A stretch of 64,000 nt of DNA from Streptomyces achromogenes (GTDB taxonomy: Bacteria; Actinomycetota; Actinomycetes; Streptomycetales; Streptomycetaceae), in NCBI RefSeq assembly GCF_030816715.1, contig NZ_JAUSYH010000001.1, forward strand, positions 8,184,001 through 8,248,000. Direction: 5' to 3'. Positions 15,397 through 22,392 of the stretch are shown here, one piece after another (within the stretch, counting starts at the first letter, position 1; every line of letters begins with the position of its first letter). The position numbers and the translations under genes were made by a program. The notes beneath the pieces were generated by a model, which saw only the letters and a list, made by a program, of their open reading frames with translations, was not told the DNA's origin and did no database searches.

Positions 15397-17538
15397 TCAG
15401 CCGCCTTCTCGGGCTCGCAGCAGCAGCAGAGCCACGTCGTCGATCCGGTCCTCGGTCTCCGCGTAGCGCCCCACCAGCTCGTCGGCCAGCTCCTCCAGCG
15501 GACGGTCCCCGCGCTCGGCGAGCCGCCGCCCCAGCTCGGCCACCGCCTCCTCGATGTCCACCCCGGGCTTCTCGACGAGCCCGTCCGTGTACAGGGCGAG
15601 AACACAGCCGGGGGAGAGCTCCACCTCCGTCGTCGGGTACGTCGCCGAGGCGTCGATGCCCAGCAGCGGCCCGCCCGCCAGGTCCAGGACCCGGACACGA
15701 CCGTCCGGCCGGCGCAGCAGCGGCGGGGGATGACCGGCCCGGGCCATCACCGCCCGGCCGCCGGCCGGGTCGAGCCGCAGGTACAGACAGCTCGCGAGCA
15801 GGTCGGAGCCGAGGTCGATCAGCAGCCGGTTGGTGCTGCGCATGACCTCGGCCGGCTCCTGGCCCACCGTCGTGTAGGCGCGGACGGCGGTGCGCAGCTG
15901 CCCCATCAGACCGGCCGCCGTCACGTTGTGTCCCTGCACGTCGCCGATCACGGCCGCCGCGAGCGGCGGCGAGGGCACCAGGTCGTAGAAGTCCCCGCCG
16001 ATCTCCATGCCCCGCGTGGCGGGCAGATAGCGGGCGGTCGCCTCGATGCCGGCCAGCCGCGGAAGGGACGGCGGCAGCAGCGCCGCCTGCAGTCCGTGCG
16101 CCAGCCGGTGCTTGGTGTCGTACAGCAGGGCGCGGTCCAGGGCCTGCGCGATCAGCCCGGCCAGGCTGGTGAGCACCGCGCGCTCGTGCGTGGAGAACGG
16201 GTGCGGCTCGGCGTAGGCCAGCACACAGGCGCCCACCGGACGGCCGGAGGCGATCAACGGCAGGTAGGCCCAGGAGCCGAAGCCGTCGGGGGCGCCGGGC
16301 CGGTCCGGGTACAGGCGCCGCAACTGCTGCGGGGAGTCGAAGAAGGCCGGCACACCGTGGGAGACGGCGCGAGCGCCCGGCGTCGGGGCGGTCAGCGACA
16401 TCCCGTCGAACTGCTCCACCGTGGCCGGGTCGGGATATCCGTGGTGCCCGAGCACGTGCAGCCGGCCGGCCCGCGCGCCGAGCAACGCCAGCGCCCGGCT
16501 GCCCACCGCCGGCGCGATCTCGTCCGCCACCATCCCCACCACGTCCTGCACGCTCACCGTCTCGGTGAGCGCCCCGGCCAGGCTCAGCGCCTGCGACATC
16601 GACACCAGCCGGGTCGGCGCGTCCCCGGAGCGGGCCTCGGCCGGCCCCATCTGCGACACGGACCGGGCCCGGCTGATCCGCACGCTGATGCCGGTGGTGC
16701 TCGGATACAGCCGGAACGACAGCCACTCGGAGGGCGGGCGCAGGGCGACGAAGGAGGTGGCGTCCTGACCGATCAGCGCCGCCCGGTAGCGCTCCTCGTA
16801 CATGGGATCGTTGAGCCACGGCACCGCCGCCCACAACTGCGAGCCCAGCAGCCCGCTCACCGGCACGCCGAGCATCTCGGCGGCGGCGGCGTTCGCGAAC
16901 CCCACCCGTCCGCTCAGATCCAGTGAGCACATCCCGTACGGCAGCCGGGCCACCATCCGCGCCGCCTCCACGGTGCCCAGCGTGTCGGAGACGCCGCCCA
17001 ACGGGCCGGAGTCCAGCACGTCGGCCTCGGCCCGCACCGCGCGATTCTGCGCCGCCGCGCGCTCCAGCCGCAGCGCGAGCCGCTCGCAGGCCGACGTCAG
17101 CTCCCGCCGCTCCCGCTCGGACAGCTCCGGCGGGTGGGAGCCGGGCCAGGTGACGAAGACCGCGCCGTACGCCCGGGTCCCGGTGGCCACGGGCAGCGCG
17201 GCGAGGGCGAACGGGTACGGCAGGACGACCGCGATGCGCGGATACCGTCGGGCCATCTCCTCCTCTCCGCCCACCCACACCAGCCGGCGTTCGCGCACCG
17301 CTTCGGCGACCGGGATCGGCGCGCTCAGCCCGACCCGCTCCCAGGGCGCGGCGAAGGACCGGGGCAGCCCCGCCATCACCGCCATCTCCAGGACCGTCCC
17401 GTCGCCGGGACGCAGGTACACGGCGCCGGAGTGCGCGCCGACCGCGTCCATCATCGAGGTCAGCGCGAGGGAGAGCAGCGGCCGGCCGCCCGGCGCCCAT
17501 ACGGTCGCCGGGGCCTGGCCGGAGGTCTGCTCGGGCAC
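15397..17538 (-). CDS. GAF/PAS-containing SpoIIE-type PP2C phosphatase
   Basis: A 713-residue cytoplasmic signalling phosphatase. Order: a GAF-like sensor (about 20-190, LTSMMDAVGAHSGAVYLRPGDG), a PAS domain (about 235-330, MCSLDLSGRVGFANAAAAEMLG), a second GAF (about 345-470) and a C-terminal SpoIIE/PP2C domain with EIGGDFYDLV, IGDVQGHN, RAGHPPPLL and LYTDGLVE, holding the metal-binding aspartates. This family dephosphorylates anti-sigma-factor antagonists. The GTG at 17538 has GAGGAGG 8 nt upstream. It is divergent from ramR over about 290 nt. A link to SapB control is suggested only by position. Confidence 0.88.
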   Translation of the reverse strand: MPEQTSGQAPATVWAPGGRPLLSLALTSMMDAVGAHSGAVYLRPGDGTVLEMAVMAGLPRSFAAPWERVGLSAPIPVAEAVRERRLVWVGGEEEMARRYPRIAVVLPYPFALAALPVATGTRAYGAVFVTWPGSHPPELSERERRELTSACERLALRLERAAAQNRAVRAEADVLDSGPLGGVSDTLGTVEAARMVARLPYGMCSLDLSGRVGFANAAAAEMLGVPVSGLLGSQLWAAVPWLNDPMYEERYRAALIGQDATSFVALRPPSEWLSFRLYPSTTGISVRISRARSVSQMGPAEARSGDAPTRLVSMSQALSLAGALTETVSVQDVVGMVADEIAPAVGSRALALLGARAGRLHVLGHHGYPDPATVEQFDGMSLTAPTPGARAVSHGVPAFFDSPQQLRRLYPDRPGAPDGFGSWAYLPLIASGRPVGACVLAYAEPHPFSTHERAVLTSLAGLIAQALDRALLYDTKHRLAHGLQAALLPPSLPRLAGIEATARYLPATRGMEIGGDFYDLVPSPPLAAAVIGDVQGHNVTAAGLMGQLRTAVRAYTTVGQEPAEVMRSTNRLLIDLGSDLLASCLYLRLDPAGGRAVMARAGHPPPLLRRPDGRVRVLDLAGGPLLGIDASATYPTTEVELSPGCVLALYTDGLVEKPGVDIEEAVAELGRRLAERGDRPLEELADELVGRYAETEDRIDDVALLLLRAREGG

Positions 17539-17825
17539 GCCGACCACCTCCTCGCCCGGCGTCGCGCGGATGTCCGGCTCCAAATCTGCCCCCTGCCGGC
17601 GCGACGCGCACGGCGAACGGCCCCGCCGGGAGCCGCCGTCCCGTACCCCGCGGAGCCGGCTCCATGCCCCCTCGGCCGAAGCGCGCGACGGCGTACGACC
17701 GCCCCATGTGCGCCCCCGCGCACCCTGATGGCCGGATCTTCGTGCCCGTGGAGCGGTCCCGGAGCCCAACAATGGGCACGCGTTCACCACCACGAGCCGG
17801 CGTACGGCGAGCTGAAGGGGCGGCA

Positions 17826-18437
17826 GTGATCCGGGTACTTCTGGTGCACGACGTGTGTCTGGTCAGATCGGTCCTCTCGCAATGGCTGTCCAGGCAGCCC
17901 GATCTGCGGGTCGAGGACACTCCGTGGCGCAGCGCGCCGGGCCGCGTCGGGGCGGTCCGGCCGGACGTGTGCGCGGCGGACCTCGACTGCTCGGACGACG
18001 CGTACGGCATTCCACCGCTGGGCGACCTCTGCCCGCGCGGCGGCGGGACGCCGCCGCCGCGGCTGCTGGTCCTGGCCAGTGCGCACCGGCCGGGCCTGCT
18101 GAAACGGGCGCTGGAGGCGGGGGCGCTCGGGTACGTCGACAAGGCGGGCACGCCGGAGCAACTGCTGCGGGGCATCCGCAGGGTCGCTCAGGGGGAACGT
18201 TTCGTCACCGAGTCGCTGGGGTTCGGTTTCCTCAAGGCCGCCGAGATGCCGCTGACCCGTCGGGAGTTAAGCGTGCTGACCCTCGCCGCCGAGGGCGCCT
18301 CCGTCGCGGAGATCGCCGGGAGCCTGCACCTGTCCCACGGGACCGTGCGCAACTACATGGCGGCGATCACCCGCAAGACCGGCGCGCGCAACCGCGTCGA
18401 CGCCATCCGCATCTCGCAGGGGCAGGGCTGGCTGTGA
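17826..18437 (+). CDS. ramR: RamR/AmfR-type response regulator of the SapB locus, with a TTA codon
   Basis: A 203-residue receiver plus LuxR-type HTH regulator. The receiver starts VIRVLLVHDVCLVR, so the usual acidic pair is His8-Asp9; the phospho-acceptor is likely in AADLDCSDD (Asp52 or Asp54), with the conserved Lys in GYVDKAG. The HTH runs from about 142 (LTRRELSVLTLAAEGASVAE to VRNYMAAI). GTG 17826 has AAGGGG upstream. Codon 148 (18267-18269) is TTA, the rare leucine codon read by the bldA tRNA. The gene is convergent with ramB and its last 171 nt overlap it. RamR-type regulators activate ramCSAB; there is no kinase gene nearby. Assignment rests on fold plus locus context. Confidence 0.85.
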   Translation: MIRVLLVHDVCLVRSVLSQWLSRQPDLRVEDTPWRSAPGRVGAVRPDVCAADLDCSDDAYGIPPLGDLCPRGGGTPPPRLLVLASAHRPGLLKRALEAGALGYVDKAGTPEQLLRGIRRVAQGERFVTESLGFGFLKAAEMPLTRRELSVLTLAAEGASVAEIAGSLHLSHGTVRNYMAAITRKTGARNRVDAIRISQGQGWL

Positions 18438-20273
18438 CGCCCGTCCGCCGTCCCCGGCCGTCCCGCCGTCCGCAGCCGTCCAGCCGGCGACCAGGTCACG
18501 GTAGAGGGGGGAGCGGCGCAGCACCTCGTCGTGCGTTCCGTACGTCGTGCGCGGACCGTCCATGACCAGCACCCGGTCGGCGCGCAGGGCCGAGCTGACG
18601 CGGTGGGCGACGACGACCAGGGTGCCGCCCGGCCGGGCCGCGAAGGCCCGCTCGGCGCGCGCCTCGGCCTCCGGGTCCAGGTGACAGGTCGCCTCGTCGA
18701 GGAGGGCGAGCGGGGCGGACGACAGGTACGCGCGGGTGAGCGCGATCAGCTGGCGCTCGCCCGCCGACAGCGCCGCCGGGTCGATCCACGCCCCCGGCCC
18801 GCCCAGCGCGTCCATCAGCGGGGCCAGCCCGACCGCCGCGGCGGCGGCGCGCAGCTCCTCCTCGGGCACGGGATCCGGCCGCAGGTGCCCGAGGTTCTCG
18901 CCGAGGGTGCCGCCGAACACGTACGCCTCCTGGGGGATGAGCACGCGCCGCGCGGCGGCCTCGGCGCCCGGCACCGGCCGGCCGCAGATCCGGATCTCCC
19001 CGCCCACGGGTGTCAGCAGCCCGGCGACCAGGCCGGTCAGCGTCGACTTCCCCACCCCGCTGGGACCCGCCACGGCCAGATGCGCCCCGGCGGGCAGACT
19101 CAGCGTGAGGCCGTCGACGACGGGCGCGGAGGCGGGTCCGTACGCGAAGGAGAGGGCGTCCAAGGAGAGAGCGGCGACGGACGGTGCACCCCCCACCGCC
19201 CGTACATCCGCCGGTCCGTGGGGCGAGCTGTTCGCAGGGCCGAGCGGCGGGGTCGGGGGCGGGTCGTGGTGTGGGGGTGGGGCGGTGGTCGGTCGGCCGG
19301 CGCCGTCGGGAGGGGGCGTGCCGGTCTTCTCCTCGGGTGCCGCCAGACGGCGCAGGACGACGGTGAGGCGTGAGCCGCTCGTGCCCAGGCCGTGGATGAG
19401 GCCGGTCAGTGCCGGGAGCAGGGACTGCGTCACATAGGCGAGGGCGCCGACCAGCGCGCCGGGGGTCACATCGTGGGCCAGGAGCCAGGGGGCGCCGGCC
19501 AGCAGCAGGAGCAGGGGAAGGTGGCCGCCCAGCGCGAGGCACACCACGCGGGCCACGCCCCATCGGGCCAGGGCGCGTGCCGCGCGCAGCTCGGCGTCGA
19601 CCAGGACGGCCGTTTCGGCGGCGATCCGGTCCTCCGCGCCGGCCGCCGTGACGTCCCGCAGGCCCGGGCAGACGGTGCCCAGACCCTTCGCCAGCGCCTC
19701 GTCCGCGCGGAGGAACGCCTCCTGCCGTCGGGCCAGCGGACCGAGGGTCACCGCGAACAGCGCCACCCCGGCGGCCAGCGGGGGCGCGACGACCAGCAGC
19801 AGCGGCGGCGCGAGCGAGCTCAGACCGGCCAGCGCGCCGACGGAGGTGAACACGAACGAGCGGGAGACCATGATCAGCCCGGCGAAGGCGTCCCGGGCGA
19901 TCTCCACCTGCTGGGTGAGACCCGACAGCGCCCCGCGGTCCGCCTCGCGCACCCCCCGCCGCACCACCCCGGCGACCAGCCCGTCCCGGAGCGGTTCGAC
20001 CAGCGCGGCGACCGCGCCGTACACCCGTGCGGTGCCGTACGCCCCCGCGAGCACCCCGAGCCCGGCGGCCCCGAGCCACCACAGCCCCACGTCGGCGCGT
20101 CCGGCGAGGAAACCGTCGTCCAGCGCCCGGGCCAGGGCGTATCCGAGCAGGAAGGTCTGTCCGGCCTCCAGCACCGACCATCCGGTGAGCCGTACCAGCG
20201 CCCACCGCCGTCGCGCCAGGAACCGCCCCGCGCGTACGGCGAACCCGTGTCGCCCGCCCCGACCGGTGCTCAT
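18267..20273 (-). CDS. ramB: SapB-locus ABC transporter RamB (permease/ATPase)
   Basis: A 668-residue ABC half-transporter. About six membrane helices occupy residues 15-290; a low-complexity Pro-rich linker of about 45 residues (PPPHHDPPPTPPLGP) precedes the ATPase domain with GPSGVGKST, LSAGERQLIAL and LALLDEATCHLD. The ATG at 20273 overlaps the ramA stop by 4 nt (ATGA), showing translational coupling. The frame continues 56 residues past the ramR stop on the other strand and ends at TAA, the exact complement of the TTA codon in ramR. With RamA it should export the SapB-type peptide. The tail after GWTAADGG has no recognisable domain. Confidence 0.87.
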   Translation of the reverse strand: MSTGRGGRHGFAVRAGRFLARRRWALVRLTGWSVLEAGQTFLLGYALARALDDGFLAGRADVGLWWLGAAGLGVLAGAYGTARVYGAVAALVEPLRDGLVAGVVRRGVREADRGALSGLTQQVEIARDAFAGLIMVSRSFVFTSVGALAGLSSLAPPLLLVVAPPLAAGVALFAVTLGPLARRQEAFLRADEALAKGLGTVCPGLRDVTAAGAEDRIAAETAVLVDAELRAARALARWGVARVVCLALGGHLPLLLLLAGAPWLLAHDVTPGALVGALAYVTQSLLPALTGLIHGLGTSGSRLTVVLRRLAAPEEKTGTPPPDGAGRPTTAPPPHHDPPPTPPLGPANSSPHGPADVRAVGGAPSVAALSLDALSFAYGPASAPVVDGLTLSLPAGAHLAVAGPSGVGKSTLTGLVAGLLTPVGGEIRICGRPVPGAEAAARRVLIPQEAYVFGGTLGENLGHLRPDPVPEEELRAAAAAVGLAPLMDALGGPGAWIDPAALSAGERQLIALTRAYLSSAPLALLDEATCHLDPEAEARAERAFAARPGGTLVVVAHRVSSALRADRVLVMDGPRTTYGTHDEVLRRSPLYRDLVAGWTAADGGTAGDGGRASQPALPLRDADGVDAVARAGLAGDRRHVVAHGPVGQVQAPGDLRDGGALGGEGQHA

Positions 20274-22045
20274 CGGCCCCCCTCCGGGCCCTCGCCGCCG
20301 GTGGACCGCGCGCCGTTCCCGGGCCGCGCGTCGGCCGTCGGCTCGCCTCCCGCGCCGAAGACCGCCCGGTACTCCGGCAGCCGCCACAGCTCCCGGTGGG
20401 TGCCCACGGCGCGGACGCGTCCGCCGTCCAGCCAGGCCACCCGGTCGGCGCGGGCTGCCGTGGTGGCGCGGTGGGCGGTGACGAGCCGGGTGGCGGCCGT
20501 CGCGGGACCGAACACGACGTCCGTGACCTGGCGTTCGGTGATCGTGTCGAGGCTGGAGAGGGCGTCGTCGAGGATGAGCAGGCGGCCGCCGTGCGCGAAC
20601 GCGCGTGCCAGGCCGAGGCGCTGGGCCTCGCCGCCGGAGTGCGGGGCGTCGGCGCAGAGCGTGGCGTAGCCGTCGGGCAGGCGGCGGACGAAGTCGTCCG
20701 CGCGGGCGGTGCGGGCGGCCTCGCGGACCCGGGCGGGGGAGGGGGCGCGGCCGGGGGCGCTCAGGGCGAGGGTGTCCTCGACGGTCGCGCCCAGCAGGGC
20801 CGGGCGGTCGAAGGCCTGGGCGATCTCCGCCCGCAGAACGGACCGGGGGAGGGCGGTGAGCGGGACGCCGTCCAGCAGGACCTCCCCGGCGTCCGGGTCG
20901 GCGAGCCGGCCCGCGAGCGCGGCCAGCAGGGACTTGCCCGCGCCCGAGCGGCCCACCAGGGCCAGGGTCGTGCCGCCCGGCACGACCAGGTCGAGGCCGT
21001 CCAGGACCGTACGGCCGCCGCGGCGGGCGCTCACCCCGCGCAACTCCAGCCGGCCCGGACCGTCCGGCGGGAGACGGCGGTCGCCGTAGGCCCGGGCGGG
21101 CTCCGCCAGGACCTCGCCCAGGCGGGCGGCGGCCGCCCGGGACCGGGCCAGGCCGGACAGCTGTCCCACCAGCACGCCGACGCCGGTCGCCAGCACGGCG
21201 TAGCGCGACGCGGCGAGCACGTCGCCCGGCGACAGCCGGTGCCGGGTGAGCAGCAGGCCCGCCACGGCGACGACGCCGAGGTGCAGCAGCGGCGCCACCG
21301 TGACGGCCTGCGCCGCCGCCCGGCCCTGCACCCGCCACATGCGCCGGCCGGCCTGCGACAGCTCGGGCAGCGGGCGCAGGACGCGTGCCGTGTCGCGGTC
21401 CGCCGTGCCGGCCGCGCGGATCGTGCGGGCGCCGTCGATCGCCTCGGCCAGCGCGTCGGCGATCCGCCCCTGTGCCCGCTGGTAACCGGCCGCGGCCGCC
21501 GAGGTGTCGCGGGCGAGCGCGCGCAGCAGCAGGGCCAGGAGGGGCGCGCCGGTCAGGAAGACGGCCGCGAGCCACGGGTCGAGGACGGCGAGCGCCGCCA
21601 CCGCCCCCACGGGTCCGGCGAGCGCGGCCGCCAGCGCGGCGCGGGCGCCGGGCCCCGTACCCGCCTGCGCGGCGTTGCCGACCAGCCGCGCCACGAGGTC
21701 GCCCGCCCCGAAGCGGACGGCGACCCGCGGGCCTGCGGCGAGGACGTGACCGGTGACCCTGCGGCGCAGGAAGGCGGTGCTGCGGGCGTCGAGCGTGCCG
21801 CCGAGGACGGTCTCGCACGCGTCCAGCACGGTCAGCAGCAGCATCAGAGCCGCGCAGTACAGCACCCAGCGGGTCGCGGGGGCGTGGGCGAGCAGCAGAT
21901 CCAGGGCCCGGCCGAGGGCGGCCGGCAGGAGCAGTCCGGCGCCCGTCGCCAGGACGCCCACCAGCCCCAGGGCCGCGCAACGCGAGCCGCTGTGCCGGGC
22001 CGCCGCGCCGAGCAGCCCGTCGTCGGTGGTCCGGTCCGTCGGCAT
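20270..22045 (-). CDS. ramA: SapB-locus ABC transporter RamA (permease/ATPase)
   Basis: A 591-residue ABC half-transporter with six predicted membrane helices in residues 25-310 and an ATPase domain: Walker A GRSGAGKSL, a Q-loop near EIAQAFDRPALLGA, Walker B LLILDDALSSLD and H-loop VTAHRAT. The signature is degenerate (HSGGEAQRLGLARA in place of LSGGQ). ATG 22045 has GGGAG upstream. It follows ramS after 148 nt and overlaps ramB by 4 nt. As in the known ram/amf loci the A and B products are expected to form a heterodimeric exporter for the lanthipeptide. Confidence 0.87.
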   Translation of the reverse strand: MPTDRTTDDGLLGAAARHSGSRCAALGLVGVLATGAGLLLPAALGRALDLLLAHAPATRWVLYCAALMLLLTVLDACETVLGGTLDARSTAFLRRRVTGHVLAAGPRVAVRFGAGDLVARLVGNAAQAGTGPGARAALAAALAGPVGAVAALAVLDPWLAAVFLTGAPLLALLLRALARDTSAAAAGYQRAQGRIADALAEAIDGARTIRAAGTADRDTARVLRPLPELSQAGRRMWRVQGRAAAQAVTVAPLLHLGVVAVAGLLLTRHRLSPGDVLAASRYAVLATGVGVLVGQLSGLARSRAAAARLGEVLAEPARAYGDRRLPPDGPGRLELRGVSARRGGRTVLDGLDLVVPGGTTLALVGRSGAGKSLLAALAGRLADPDAGEVLLDGVPLTALPRSVLRAEIAQAFDRPALLGATVEDTLALSAPGRAPSPARVREAARTARADDFVRRLPDGYATLCADAPHSGGEAQRLGLARAFAHGGRLLILDDALSSLDTITERQVTDVVFGPATAATRLVTAHRATTAARADRVAWLDGGRVRAVGTHRELWRLPEYRAVFGAGGEPTADARPGNGARSTGGEGPEGGR

Positions 22046-22134
22046 GCTGCTCCCGTGCGTTCTCGGGGACCCGGGGAGGGGAGGACCCCGGACGGCCCCT
22101 CCCTCGTGGGGGAGCGGGCCGCCCGGGGCGGTCA

Positions 22135-22190
22135 GCACGACGACGTCTGCGAACGCGTCGTGCGGGTGGTGCGGGTCGTGCGGTTCGTGC
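22135..22190 (-). promoter_or_regulatory. Hairpin and 9-nt repeats between ramS and ramA
   Basis: GCACGACG (22135-22142) and CGTCGTGC (22156-22163) form an 8-bp stem with a 13-nt loop. Next to it 22160-22190 holds 3.5 copies of a 9-nt unit (gtgcgggtg, gtgcgggtc, gtgcggttc). Lying just after the ramS stop in the direction of transcription, it could attenuate read-through so that the peptide transcript exceeds the exporter transcript. Confidence 0.5.
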
Positions 22191-22193
22191 CCG

Positions 22194-22310
22194 TCAGAGA
22201 CAGAGCAGGACGCTCGCCGCGCTGACGCACGACAGCAGGCTGACGGTGCTGTTGCCGCCGCCGCCGGTGTGCTCGTCGGATTCCATCGTCTGCAGGTCGA
22301 GAAGGGCCAT
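22194..22310 (-). CDS. ramS: SapB-type class III lanthipeptide precursor (RamS/AmfS)
   Basis: A 38-residue precursor. The leader MALLDLQTMESDE keeps the L-x-D-L-Q element that class III synthetases recognise; SapB leaders begin MNLFDLQSME. The C-terminal part, starting near Thr15-Gly16, contains two copies of S-x2-S-x3-C (S21-S24-C28 and S30-S33-C37), the exact spacing that makes the two labionin/lanthionine rings of SapB. A Gly4-Asn linker precedes the rings, making the peptide more flexible there than SapB. It lies between ramC (82 nt) and ramA. The matured product is expected to be a secreted surfactant for aerial hyphae. Confidence 0.95.
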   Translation of the reverse strand: MALLDLQTMESDEHTGGGGNSTVSLLSCVSAASVLLCL

Positions 22311-22392
22311 GGTGTGTCCTTTCGTCGGTTGGATGGCTGCGTCCCGTGGGGACGGGTTGCGTCACGACTCCGTCATGCGTCGGGGAGCCGCG

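Noticed and set aside
18267..18437. Trimming ramB at the ramR stop
   Set aside because: No stop codon or frameshift occurs earlier in the frame, so the overlap is what the sequence shows; the tail is left annotated with a caution.
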